From contig BFEA01000524.1 of NCBI GenBank assembly GCA_003427395.1, positions 650,252 to 714,251 on the forward strand: 64,000 nt of DNA. The letters are read 5' to 3'. The stretch is from Chara braunii (taxonomy: Eukaryota > Streptophyta > Charophyceae > Charales > Characeae). Under the pieces are notes generated by a model. That model had not been told where the DNA came from. It saw only the letters and a list, made by a program, of their open reading frames with translations, and did not search any database. Numbering within the stretch: position 1 is the first letter of the stretch; each line of letters begins with the position of its first letter. This document shows, piece by piece, positions 30,580 through 41,219 of the stretch. The position numbers and the translations under genes were made by a program.

Positions 30580-30730
30580 TGTAACGCTGTGCATGACCCC
30601 CGGACGTGACCCCCAGATACGGTCTCGGGGGTCATGCCCGGGCGTGTATCTGAAAAATTTTCTTTGCGTTGGGGTTGTCCATGACCTTGTCCGGGGGTCA
30701 TGCCCGGACGTGTATCCGGACACAGGTTGG
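30580..30730. repeat. direct and inverted GGGGGTCATGCCCGG repeats
   Basis: GGGGGTCATGCCCGG(G/A)CGTG with GTATC(T/C)G after it occurs at 30,627 and 30,694. An inverted version (CATGACCCCCGGACGTGACC) occurs at 30,592. The arrangement can form alternative hairpins. Confidence 0.8.
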
Positions 30731-30844
30731 GTGCGCGGGCGCCAAGAAAAACAACCTAGTTATGTATATGTTTTTGATTTATTTTTCATGACTTTAATTG
30801 AATCAGAGGGGAACTCTGCTATGTATGATTAATTCATCTAAACT

Positions 30845-31163
30845 GGCATTTCGTTAAAATTGACATTTTTTACTATTTTCACGAAATTGGGCATTCAAGA
30901 AAAAACTGTGTTTTTTAGCGTGTTTTTGTGCCCACGACATTGGACCATTGATGGTCCGGCGTCCTGGGGACTCCGGACCATCTAATGTATCTCGACGTAA
31001 AGTATCGTCAAAATACATCCGAGGGTCAGAAAAAAAGAAAAAAAAATCAAGGACCATCAATGGTCTGATGTGGTCGACACAAAAAAATACAGAAAAATAC
31101 TGTGTTTTTTTGGAATATCAATTTCATGAAAATAGTAAAAAATGTCAATTTTAACGAAATGCC
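30845..31163. mobile_element. MITE with long terminal inverted repeats
   Basis: The left arm GGCATTTCGTTAAAATTGAC continues through TTTTTTACTATTTTCACG. The right arm is its reverse complement, ending TTTTAACGAAATGCC at 31,163. About 75 bases per arm pair with few mismatches. The centre also pairs (GGACCATTGATGGTCC; GGACCATCAATGGTC). It is 319 bp with no coding capacity. A target duplication is not clear (ACT left, TGT right), so the superfamily is not assigned. Confidence 0.88.
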
Positions 31164-31204
31164 TGTTTCTACTTGTAGTGAAAAATCACGATAATTGCAT
31201 GCGA

Positions 31205-31660
31205 TGATCTGAATGGGCATGGACATGATGTCGTATCGACTGATTCAGACGCTTTGCTTTGGTTGCTTATGAAAGGTTTGAATGAGTCTAAATGATGTCG
31301 CATCGACCGACCTAGACACTTTGTTGACGTTTGTCTGAAAGGTTTGAATGAGTCTGGATGTGATGTGCATCGACTGATCCAAACACTTTGGCGACGTTTA
31401 CCTGAGAGGTTTGAAATGAGTCTGGGTGTGATGTCGCATCGACTGATCCAGACGCTTTTTTCTTATTTGCCGAAAAAGCTTGAAATGGGTCTAGGTGTGA
31501 TGTCGCATGAATTGATTCGGAATCTTTGCTCTTGTTTGTCTGAAAGTTCGGTCAAAGCGTGATGTGATATCGACCTGTTCATATGCTTTGTTGTCTTCTA
31601 CTTGAAAAAGTTTGAATGGGCCCAAACATGATGTCGTATCGACTGATCCGAGTGCTTTGT
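31205..31660 (+). repeat. about 68-bp tandem array of hairpin units, copy C
   Basis: Seven units (AATG landmarks about 31,212; 31,281; 31,347; 31,415; 31,484; 31,550; 31,615). Each has the core GATGT(C)GCATCGACTGAT, itself a small palindrome. Flanking words are complementary in some units, for example GTCTGG/CCAGAC at 31,420-31,453 and GTCTA/TAGAC at 31,286-31,317. It occupies the place of the hairpin array of copies A and B but the loop sequence is different. Confidence 0.7.
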
Positions 31661-32059
31661 TAAGTCAGACAGTTTGCTTGTTGATAAAAGTTGGACTTAT
31701 CTTTTTGTGGGAATAGTCAAGGCAAGTGCGTTTAGTAGTTTGCATGTGTCTGACTGAGAACAATTTTAGAAAAGTTCAATTTTGTTAATTCAGATATAGA
31801 ACATCCTTTAGGAAAAAAGGTTTGCATATGTTGATGCACAAATGAATTTTGATCAATATATGCATTTGCTTTGTGCAATTGATTCAAATTTTGTTTGTGC
31901 ATTCTGTCTTTTTGCTCACTTGCTTGTCCTTTCAATCTGATAGCTTAGTTTGTTAGTGTTCGCCTTGTGCTTGAGCAATAAACAGGTAATCATTTATTTT
32001 TGTTTTCGCATTGTCTTTTCCGTGCATGCTTGCTTTGATCAGATCTTGGTTAACTTATG

Positions 32060-32400
32060 AGTTAGTAGGAATTCTGGAGGCTTTCTTCCCTAGGGGAGAT
32101 GCAGCTGAAATTTTTGCTAGAGCTGAAGAGTTAGTCAAAATCTTTGAAAACCTTTTTCAGTTGAAGTTAGTCTCATTTTTGCAATGAGTATAAATTTTGA
32201 AAGCCTCTATTGTTGAGGGAAGTATTGTCCAAATTTTTACTAAAACCAAAAAGTTACTTTATTTTTAGGTAGATTTTTAGATAATCTTTGAGTTAGCGGT
32301 GTCCTTTTTAGATTTATTTTAGTACATATTCTATGAACACACTTTTTTAGGAGAAGTGCTGCTCGAATTATTTTTATTTTCATATCGTTATTAGGCATCA
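32060..32400 (+). repeat. alternating-array remnants, copy C
   Basis: Three diverged units: TAGGGGAGATGCAGCTGAAA (about 32,092), GAGGGAAGTATTGTCCAAAT (about 32,216) and TAGGAGAAGTGCTGCTCGAA (about 32,350), with a TATAAATTTTG word between the first two. Spacing of about 125-135 bases matches copies A and B. Confidence 0.6.
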
Positions 32401-33100
32401 CCACAAAGTAGTTTTGAATGCGATACGGAGTTGATCTCCGTTAACTTGACAGGTAACGCCTGCTTAGTTTTGTGACGCGGGGCACCGCTACTAAGGAATA
32501 CTTCCAAATGTCTTCAAGTTGAGCTTCATAAACTTCTAGTATCAACAGATCGATTTGCAGCTCAACTTCTACATAATCCTGTATCTCAAACCTAAAAACT
32601 TAGCCATGTGGGATTGCGGGGTTTCCCTGGGATTTTATCCGGTTCATTTCAAAAGGGCTCATTCAAACGGATTCACTGTCATTCAAAGGGGAAATTAGAC
32701 AACGGTTGAGGCTTTTGTGCGAGTTAAGGGGATTTGAGCTTCAAGAAATGACAAGGTTAACCCCGTTTAGTGTATTGTGATGTGGATTCATCTGCATGTG
32801 TGTATGTTTTATGGAGGTTAGTTGTTAGAAGTTTAATGCGATCTTTGGGGTGTTTTGGTTGGATGCTTGTCGAGTGCAATTAACGTGCTACATGTTAATA
32901 CTGTGAGAAAAAGAACTCGATGCCGCACAATCCTAACTTGGTTTATCCTTTATCTTTCTGCACCCCATTTCGTCTATATCTATCTTGGTGTTAGAATCTT
33001 GCTTGTTTGTTTGTCTAGTCATATGCTGGTCTTGGATCTGAAATTCGAGGTCCTTGTCCAGGACATTCAATGTTTTTGTCCAACACAAAATGGTTCCTTG
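32401..33100 (+). other. AT-rich part of copy C; no gene
   Basis: This corresponds to the part between the alternating array and the 3' block in copies A and B, but I can align only short words such as TCGAGGTCCTTGTCCAGGAC at 33,046. No conserved frame. Confidence 0.4.
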
Positions 33101-33105
33101 CAATG

Positions 33106-33525
33106 TCCTAGTCGAGCGGCGTAAGACCGCGCTTGGGAGATCAGCGCCCCAAGCGTCGCTTCATATGAAAGTTCGATCAGGCGTGACCGTGCGTACCCCC
33201 TATGCTACAGCGTAAGAGGAACGCCCTCAGTTGGTCCACCACTGCGATTGCATGTAAAAGTTTTCGTACTATGGGTTGGTAGCTTGGTGGGGATACGCCC
33301 ACCCAAGGGATGGTGACAACTCCTGCGGGTAGAGGTAAGTTGTACCTCACGAGACCTTATACTATCGTAAAGACTTGTGAGAGGTATAGCTGGCGCACTA
33401 GCGGCGAAACTCCTAATCTGTATGGGACGTGCCGCATCCTGCGTGACACCACCGGGAAGGTTCCCTCTTCGAGGACCATGCGCTCGATAATGGCGGTGTT
33501 CTAACCACTGAGCTACATCAACTGG
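33106..33525 (+). repeat. conserved 3' block, copy C, ending in antisense tRNA-like sequence
   Basis: GTCCTAGTCGAGCGGCG, GTACCCCCTATGCTACAGC, GGTCCACCACTGCGATTGCA and GGGGATACGCCCACC match copies A and B. The last 100 bases continue, on the minus strand, into GATGTAGCTCAGTGGTTAGA (a textbook A box/D-arm) and a T-arm-like GGTCCTCGAAGAGGG. Copies A and B stop at GCGCTCGAC. The block could therefore be a tRNA-headed SINE read backwards. Confidence 0.65.
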
Positions 33526-33534
33526 ACTACCTTT

Positions 33535-33680
33535 GTTTTTTTTTTCAATCATGCTCCAATCTATTCGTGGGGAGCAGCACATGCTGCGAACCGGACTCAG
33601 CGTCCCTTACGAAAATGTACCAGAAAATTTGAGGTACTGGGGCCATTACCCGGTTTCGGCTGTGAACAACAAGGGCCTTG
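33535..33680 (-). mobile_element. SINE-like retroposon with A-tail (minus strand)
   Basis: On the minus strand: CAGCCGAAACCGGGTAATGG, CAGTACCTCAAATT, GGGACGCTGAGTCCG, GCATGTGCTGCTCCCC and then AATAGATTGGAGC, with an A-run (T-run at about 33,535-33,544). It aligns over about 140 bases with the plus-strand copy at 5,720-5,853. Confidence 0.6.
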
Positions 33681-34194
33681 CCCTGATGTGCAAAAGACAA
33701 CTCAAAGCAGTTGTGGTTGCTCTAGCTCAGGTCGCCATGCCTGACTCTGTCAAAACGTTTTGGTGTAGCTCTACCCCGATTGGGGCCTTCGAAATGTAGC
33801 GCTCACCAAGGTGATGAAGATCCTCCATATGCAAGTAACTTCCTCTGGCGCTCTCCTCTCCTACTCCTATTTTTCTTCCTCCTCCACCATAGCCGCTGTA
33901 GGGAGTTGGGCGCTCCCCTTTCCATAGCAGCGCTGCTCCAATCAGCGCTCCAAGCAATGTGTCTGCACACCGAAGAATGGGGAGACACACTCTGCTCCTT
34001 GGGCGGTGACTTCCAGGCCGCATGGCCTGCCAACAACCAGTACCTTCTCCTTTTTTAAGAGAAACATCATTGCAGACTTTGATATTGCCCGTACAGGCCT
34101 GACACTCAGACTACCTGAACTGGTAGCCGCCTAGACCTAGCCTACAACTACCTACACTTTAAAAATGCCAACTTTGTCTTCTTCTGCACGGCCT

Positions 34195-34355
34195 CGAGTA
34201 CCCGACCCGCTACTAGGTGTGGTACCAATGTCGGGACCTTTGGTTCTTGAATCAAGTCCCGACCCTTGAGATGTGATATATGGCTAAGATATGCACAACA
34301 TAGGAATCCGGAATGAGGAGGCAAGAGTAGTGGAAAAGATTAGATGAAAGACTAA
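34195..34355 (-). mobile_element. possible LTR end interrupted by the PIF-like element
   Basis: On the minus strand GGTCCCGACATTGGTACC resembles an LTR end followed by a TTGGTACC primer-binding-like word, comparable to 4,545-4,568. If real, the LTR extends to the right and is interrupted by the 34,356-36,469 element. I cannot identify a partner LTR or a pol gene. Confidence 0.2.
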
Positions 34356-36469
34356 GGGGCTCTTTAGACACTCCTTGGGGCGTCCTCGGGGCCCAAGGAA
34401 GTTTCCTTGGGGGTTTTGAAGGAAATTCCCGTCGTCGTTCCACCTATCCTTGGGGTGGTTTCCCAAGGATGATTCCTTTTAGCCACCGATGACCATTTTC
34501 ATAATATTATGGTCAGTTGCGGGAAGGACAATGCCTTGGTCCATTGGGTGATGTCCGTCTTGCTATGGTGTGGTCCAGCTACCGAAGGCGGGAAATTTTA
34601 AAAGGCGCTGGCGACCGAAAAAAAACAAAACCTTAAAAAGCAATTGACCTCCCCGTTCGAAAATCAAATTTCAAATTGGGTGTTGGACATCACGACGACG
34701 ACGCGGGGTAGGTGGCATCCATATCTGTGACGGTGGAAACGGGCATTTGCAGCGGGGCAGTGGTGTCCTCGTACATCGTCATAAATTTGTGAGCGCCCTG
34801 CAAAGATCCATCGCCATCGCCCCTACATGTCGCCGCGCCTATGTGTTGAGTCGAGCACACGCAGGAAACGTCGTCAGGGACTTGGCGCTGAGGTTACCGT
34901 GGTCGTGGCGAGTTGGTAGGCTGTTGTATTTTCGTGGTCCATGAGCATTGCAACACACGTGTCGATGAAGAGTGGCAGCGACGACGGACGTGCGAAGTTG
35001 ACTATGATTGAGAAGATGGTCGTGACGGTCGTACTCTTTCGTTGTCGGCAGGAGAGGGCATTGGGTAGAATGAGAGTGCAGATCCGCGCACGGAGGAGGA
35101 AGACGCTCATCAAGTTCCGGTCGAAGGGCTGGATACCGCGACCATCACCGAGGGTGCAGTTCAGGTTTTCTGCGCCATGGGTTGCAGTGTTCTTCCACGA
35201 GCGACGCTGAGGTGGTGGATGAAAAGGAGGAGGGGGGGCCCGTGGGAGGATCTCAGGCAATGCGATGATGCGAAGGAGTACTTTCAGGAGAAGTTGCGTA
35301 TGTAGCCACATGTCTTTCGGGCGGTGACGATTGCATCTAGTGTGAACGAATGCCCGCAGGATGCGCTGCCGATGTAGATGTCGACCCCTCGTCTTCTCTA
35401 TTGGAGGCCTTCGATAAAGGTTGACCATCAATGATAGAGGAAACACACGTGGAATAGGAGGACCACAACAAGCAAAAGTGTGATTAGGAGCAGCAGTGGC
35501 AAACTTCAATAGAGGTCGGCCATCAACAACATGTACGCCAGGGCTATAATTCTACGACGACGGTGAAGTTCCACAAACAGCGACGATGAATGGAGAAAAC
35601 GGTAGAGGACAACATACGACACACGCGCAATAATGGGTCGTGCGTCCTTGCACTGCGAGCCGGGTCGTGGCCTGCGCGGTGGCTTCTGGAGTGGGCCACT
35701 AAAGACCTGCTCTTCGCCTGCCGCCTGTCCATGCCGACGTCCTTCTTCGCAGACCGCCTCTTACGTGTACGTCCAGACACTCTCCAGAAGATACAGACTT
35801 GGAAGAAGATGACAAGGACAAGCAAAAGGATGACCAAGAGCAGCAGCGGCAACCTTCGAAAGACGTCGGCCATGAAAGGCAAGTGGGGAAGGGCAGTAGC
35901 TAGACGATGACGGTACACCTTCAGCAAACGACGATGAAGAGGTCTGCAAACAATGGACCGAGCATGGGACAAAAGCCTTGTAACGCTTTTCGTTGCGGAA
36001 TACAATGGGCAATCGGAGCAAGGGGACTCGACTAAAGTATTCAAATTTACCGACCGTTCGACCCCTTTCTGTTTGGTGGCACGCACTGCGAGGGAGAACA
36101 CTGGTCGACGACGTCCGCGGGGGCCGGCCACCACCAACGGTTACAGTTGGTGTAAGGTTCCTGGAAGCCGAACGTTGAAGACCCAAGATGTCCGTGCGCT
36201 GCCCGGTAGGAACTCCAATGGACCAGCCGAAAAAAAATTCTTGCCGACGACGGGTGCTCTCACCGCTCTGATTATCGCGGATTCTTGACCTTCAAGGGAC
36301 CTTGAGAGGTCCCTTGGGGAATGCCAGCAAATGGATGTAGCCCAAGGACGCCCCGAGGATTCCCAAGGAAATATTTTCATATTTTTTTTCCCGTTTTCAT
36401 CCTCGAGGATAGGTAAAACAAAATTTTCCTTGGGGGATTTACACGCCCGAGGAGTGTTTAACGAACCCC
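34356..36469. mobile_element. PIF/Harbinger-type DNA transposon, probably non-autonomous
   Basis: Terminal inverted repeats start GGGGCTCTTTAGACACTCCT on the left. On the right the complement reads GGGGTTCGTTAAACACTCCT, with CCTTGGG-rich subterminal repeats inside. The 3-bp sequence TAA flanks both ends (34,353-34,355 and 36,470-36,472), which fits the TWA target duplication of the PIF/Harbinger superfamily. Length is 2,114 bp. Minus-strand frames of 211 and 197 codons (34,874-35,509; 35,544-36,137) are Arg-rich and show no DDE-transposase or Myb motif I can identify. A word of about 120 bp (from AAGCAAAAG to GACGATGAA) is duplicated at about 35,470 and 35,820. Confidence 0.8.
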
Positions 36470-36472
36470 TAA

Positions 36473-38740
36473 GACGGGATCATCGGAGCTAAGGACCCAA
36501 GATGGGATCATCGGAGCTAAGGACCAAGGCCTTAAATCTGGGAGTGGACCGTGAAGTTACGACTAACAAAGTGTTGCAGGAAATTGGTAAAGGTCCTGAA
36601 CCGCCAGACAAATAATACCCAGATGCTAGTGTCACAGGAAGACGGGGACCGACGACACCAAGGAAAATAATGTCTTGGTGCCGGTGCATAAGGTCCTAGC
36701 ATGTGGCCTAGGAGGCCACTTGAATATGGCATGAGAAAAACCTCTAAGGGTCAAGAACCAAGTAAGGAGGGTGCAAAGAGACTAGTATGTGCCACCTAAA
36801 CAAGTGCCCAAACACGGGCAATTTGAAGAAAAGAAAAAAAGACCCTTGGGGGCCAAAATAAAAAAGGTAAGAAAAAGAGAAGGAGAGTCTCAATTTCGAG
36901 GTTTCTAGGCCTTGAAATTGAGAAGAGACTCAAAAGGGATCCAACGGATCACACTGGCCTTAATTCTGGAGTGCCCATGTACACTAAACCTGAAAAAAGA
37001 GGTTCTAGTGTGATCCGGAATAAAACGGTTACAAAATGTCTTGATTGTTCTTGATTTTTGAAGAGAAAATCAAGATAAAACAAGAAGGAAAAGGTTGTGA
37101 TGCAACCGGTCACAAAAAGTTAATCAAATAGATATTTCAAGTACATCCGAAGCCAATACTGGGTTCCGGATGCACTTGGGGATGCGCCGCTCCATTTTGT
37201 TTCAGTTTGAGGCAAGTGTGGGGAACAATGAGATTAGAAAAAAAGTCACCATTGCACTCTGAGATTTGATGGGTTGCAAGGGAGTGTCAAGGCCATGAGA
37301 AAATGAGCCTTGCAACGCACTAGATAAGAAAGCCTCAAGCATGAAGACCAATTACGACAATAGACAGTGACGGCGAGATCAAGATCATGCGGCCAAGAAT
37401 ATTTGGCATACTTGAGACACGTGGGGAGGAGAAAATTGAGACTGTCGGGGACTAAGGAGTCTCAAATAACAATTAGACAACTGAAGAAGTGGTGTAGGGG
37501 ACCATGCAGGCTCAAATAAAAATAATCACAAATGGGCACCGGGACCAGTGAGACCACCGGCACGACTAATGTCGGAGACTGGTACGGGATAAGTGTTGGG
37601 GACTTGAGTTGTCCCAAGAGAACTATGGGCCGGCATGAGGAATGAACAATAAAAAAAAGATGCATCGTCGATCAAGATCTAATAACTCGAAATACTAGCA
37701 CCGTTAGTGCAAACTCTAATAGGATCGAGCGGAAGAGCCGCAGAAAGCAAAGAAGGGAAGAAATGAGGAAGGAAGGTGTAGATTGCAGTCCGAGATATCT
37801 CGGACCAGTCAGACTAGAGAAACTACAGCCTTGAGAGACTCTATGTGAGAAACAAGCTACCAATGGAAAATCAGAGCAAACGATGTCACAGTTTGGGACA
37901 AACGGTGGCAAAATGGGGCTTCCATGAGTATGGGACCTTGCTCATGAGTCGAAAATAAATGTGAGTCTTTTAGGCTCTTCCGACAACGCGGAGGAAGCAT
38001 ATAACACCATCTTCGGTCTCAGGCCTGGGAGGTTGGGCATTTCTAACCAATTAAGTCTTGGTCCCAATGCGTGGAAGGTTGGGCTCGCCGCACCATCTTC
38101 AAGTTCGGTCTTGGTCCCAATGCTTGGGAGGTTGGGCATGCGTAACCAATTCGGTCTCAGACCGTTGTCTGAACGGGCTTGGGCGCAAACATTTTGGTCC
38201 AACTCGAAGCTAGCAGACACACACACGACCGAGGCCAGCCACAAAGTGGTCGAGCACTTTCCATTAGGACAAAGCTCGCTGCGGGAGAGGCATTCAGACA
38301 CTTGTGAGTGCATGCGGTAACGCTGCTGGATCGTGTGCTCACGCTGTCGGAGGCCGACGCGCCACGTCAATGGAAGTTGACTCGACGTGGTCAGCCTCCG
38401 CGCCGTGACAAATCTGCGCGAAGGGTTGTCCACGGTCATAGTCAACTGGCCCTAGCGCATCGGTTAAATTTCCCAGGGGCGAATCCACAGAAAAGACGGT
38501 GCGGCGGTACAGTCCTCAAGAGACCTGATCGTCCCCTTTGGACTGAACCGTCATGACCACAGGGGGGAATTAGTGGGACCCGGCCCAAACGACACTTGAA
38601 ACGGACCAAGGGTTAGTGAGATATAATCAAGTTTGACTGACTGGGACCGACGCGACGATATAACTCAGTCGAAAAAGGAACAGCCCCAAACGCCCGCGTA
38701 AATTAATAACTGAGCCCTAGCTTCATTTCCCAAGCCGGGC
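36473..38740. other. no gene; small repeats
   Basis: A 27-bp word GGGATCATCGGAGCTAAGG is doubled at 36,476 and 36,503. An inverted pair around GGATCACACTGG / CTAGTGTGATCC lies at 36,945-37,020. A roughly 60-bp word with GGGAGGTTGGGCAT, then CTAACCAATT and TTGGTCCCAATG repeats about three times at 38,022-38,160 and creates repetitive frames on both strands. Otherwise unremarkable purine-rich DNA, possibly interior of the LTR-like element. Confidence 0.45.
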
Positions 38741-39530
38741 TTGTCCCAGTCTCGTACTAAAATTAGCACAGTCCCACGCTATTTTTAGTGTGGGACTGAC
38801 TGTTCGTCTACTTGGGACTGGGCCTGCCCCAGTCCCGTGCTAAAATTAGCACAGTCCCACGCTATTTCTAGCGTGGGGCTGACTTTTCGTATACTTGGGA
38901 CTGGGCCTGCGCCAGTCCCGTGCTAAAATTAGCACAGTCCCACGATATTGTTAGCGTGGGACTAACTGTTCGTCTACTCGGGACTGGGCCTGCCCCAGTC
39001 CCGTGCTAAAATGAGCACAGTCCCATGCTATTTTTAGTGTGGGACTGAGTGTTCGCCTACTGGGGACTGGGCCTGCCCCAGTCCTGTGTTAAAATTAGCA
39101 CAAAAATAGCGTGGGACTGACTGTTCCTATACTTGGGACTGGGTTTACCCCTGTCCCATGCTAAAATTAACACAGTCCCATGCTATTTTTAGCATGGGAC
39201 TAACTGCTCGTATACTTGGGACCGGGCATGCCCCCATCCCGTGCTAAAATTAGCACAGTTCCACACTGTTTTTTTATGTGGGACCGATTATTGGTATACT
39301 TGCGAATCGGCCTGCCCCAGTCCCGTGCTAAAATCAACACAGTCCCACGCTATTTTTAGCATGGGACTGATTGTTCATCTACTTAGGACCGGGCTTGCCC
39401 CAGTCTCGTGCTAAAATTAGTGCACTGTTTGTCTACTGGGGACTGGGCTTGCCCCAGTCCCGTGCTAAAATTAGCACAGTCCCACACTATTTTTAACGTG
39501 GGGCTAACTGTTTGGTTGCTTGAGACTGAT
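38741..39530 (+). repeat. 83-bp satellite array with covarying hairpins
   Basis: Ten units with landmarks at 38,748; 38,831; 38,914; 38,997; 39,080; 39,152; 39,236; 39,319; 39,402 and 39,456 (83 or 84 bp except two deleted units). Each intact unit holds three palindromes: GGGACTGGG...CCCAGTCCC, GTGCTAAAATTAGCAC, and AGTCCCACGCT/AGCGTGGGACT around ATTTTT. In one unit the last stem changes to CATGC/GCATG, keeping the pair. Confidence 0.95.
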
Positions 39531-39573
39531 GCCAACCCGAGCAGTAGGACTGGCCGACTGCACCAGCCTCCAC

Positions 39574-39580
39574 TATATAA
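39574..39580 (+). promoter_or_regulatory. TATA-box-like TATATAA
   Basis: CCACTATATAAGATAGG lies immediately after the 83-bp array in otherwise GC-balanced DNA. It could serve a transcript starting near 39,605, but no recognisable gene follows, so this is a weak candidate. Confidence 0.25.
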
Positions 39581-39584
39581 GATA

Positions 39585-40298
39585 GGTTGGTGCACATACT
39601 GGGGGACGACTCTTTATGCTGCAAGAGCTATGGAGATGTTGCGTGTCAACAGGAGTATGGGAGTGTTGGTGGAATGAAGCTAGAGCTACGGACAAGAGAG
39701 AGTTGGACCGAGGCAAGCAAAGGCAGAGGTAAGGAAAGGGGAGGGGTTGGGTTAGCAGGGAACGACGTCCTGGGATGCTCGCCTGACCGTCTTTCTCCCT
39801 CAACTATTCCTTTTTGTCCCCTCACCTTCCCTTTCTCTCTCTCCCTCCTTCCTCTTCTCTCTCTTGCTTCCCTTACCCTCTTTTTTTTTTTTTTCCTTTC
39901 CTCCCTTACTTCCTTATTCCTCGCAGTGCGCGTCCGCACGCCCTTGTTCTCACTAGTTGGCACGAGCATCTGTGCATTTTGGGTCAGTGGGCTAGCTGCA
40001 AACCGTTAGGTTTATCCATGCACCACCGATAAACGGATAAGCTCCTAGCACTTGCCCGCGGTCGGTCCATGAGCCGCCTTTGATTGTTGGCCAGGTAGTG
40101 TACTCCTCAGTAGATGGTTGCGCACCTCTAAAGTAGTAGGCCATGCACATCTGTGTGTTCCTTGAACAGTAAAGCCAGCATGTAGACCCAACAGGTATAG
40201 CCACGCGGTTGAGCAGCCAGTCAGGGCCCAGGAGCAGCTTGATAGTGCGAGTTCCCACAGATCTGAGCTTGGTGTAGTCGGAGCATACCACGAGCATC
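39585..40298. other. no gene; pyrimidine-rich tract
   Basis: The tract at 39,790-39,915 is C/T-rich with a T-run and yields compositionally biased frames. The part at 40,010-40,298 carries degenerate words resembling the 49-bp repeat that follows. Nothing else recognised. Confidence 0.4.
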
Positions 40299-40445
40299 TT
40301 CGGATCGCGGTTGTGAGCATACTGGCTGCTTAGCACATTTGTGCGCCGTCGGATAGCGGTTCTGAGCATACTGGCTACTTAGCAAATCTGAGCGCCTTCG
40401 GATCGTGGTTCTGAGCATACTGGCTACTTAGCACCTCTCATTCCT
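40299..40445 (+). repeat. 49-bp tandem repeat, three units
   Basis: Units start TTCGGATCGCGGTTGTGAGC, GTCGGATAGCGGTTCTGAGC and TTCGGATCGTGGTTCTGAGC, followed by ATACTGGCT(G/A)CTTAGCA. A weaker fourth unit precedes them. Confidence 0.9.
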
Positions 40446-40730
40446 TCATATTCAGTCATGAGCTACCACGTAAGTCTTTTTCACGCTGACAGGATTTGAA
40501 TTACACGCGCGGCCAGAATTTGAATTTTGCGCGTTAACCAGGCGCTTGTTGAACTTGCATTACGAGAGCGATCAAGATTTGTAGCCTTGAGCACCAGTCA
40601 CGCACTTGCTGGATCTACGCGACGAGCTCGACCCAAATCTGTATTCCGAGCCTCTGGATCAGGGCTCATTCTCAGTTCGGGTCAGCACTCGTTCTCTGTC
40701 TGAATCAAGGCTCGTCCACAATTCGGATCA

Positions 40731-41195
40731 CTGTGCGCTTATGCGTATTCCACTGAGGACTTTGCCGACTTTGAGACTGTGCGCCTATGTGCATTCCACT
40801 GAGGGCTTTGTCGATTTTGAGATTGTGCGCTTATGCGCATTCCACTGAGGACTTTGTCAATTTTGAGACTTTGCACCTATCCGCATTCCACTGAGGACTT
40901 TGTAGGTTTTAAGACCGTGCGCCTATGCGCATTCCACTAAGAACTTTGCTGATTTTGAGACTGTGCGCCTATGCGCATTCCACTAAGGGCCTTGCCGATT
41001 TTGAGATTGTGCGTTCATGCACACTCCGTTGTGGACACTGTTGAACATGGAGCTTATGCGCCGATGCGCACTGCGTCTGAGGACATTGCTGATCTTAAGC
41101 TATTGCGCCCACTCACACCTAGTATGTGGGCACTCCTGACCTTTAACCCGTGCACTTACACACGCTTCATTTGTGGGACAGTGCATATCTTGTGA
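40731..41195 (+). repeat. 46-bp tandem repeat
   Basis: Units start GTGCGC(T/C)TATGCG(C/T)ATTCC at 40,733, 40,779 and 40,825 and continue at 46-bp spacing with ACTGAGGACTTTG and TTTTGAGACT. They become degenerate after about 41,030. Confidence 0.92.
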
Positions 41196-41219
41196 CATTG
41201 TTGCTCACGCGTCAGTTGA

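Larger units (their letters stand above)
25840..33525 (+). mobile_element. giant repeat family, copy C (diverged, 5'-truncated)
   Basis: The order of family landmarks is kept. The CTCGATCC-type hairpin is at 25,913 and TTCTAGCGGAAGATTC motifs are at about 26,080-27,640. ACTTACC words are at 29,925 and 30,345, a hairpin tandem array at 31,205-31,660, GGAAG-G(C/T)-type alternating units at 32,060-32,400, CTTGTCCAGGACAT at 33,053 and the conserved 3' block at 33,106-33,525. Identity outside the 3' block is low, and a MITE (30,845-31,163) is inserted. The total length is like copies A and B. Confidence 0.45.

Noticed and set aside
34874-36137. Two long minus-strand frames inside the PIF-like element as a transposase
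   Set aside because: No DDE or helix-turn-helix motif could be read, and the plus strand is also partly open, so I left them as features of the element only.
37942-38445. 167-codon minus-strand frame with internal peptide repeats
   Set aside because: The peptide repeat simply reflects the roughly 60-bp DNA repeat, and both strands are open there.
39587-40009. 140-codon frame after the TATA-like word
   Set aside because: Half of it translates a pyrimidine-rich tract, with no domain or start support.
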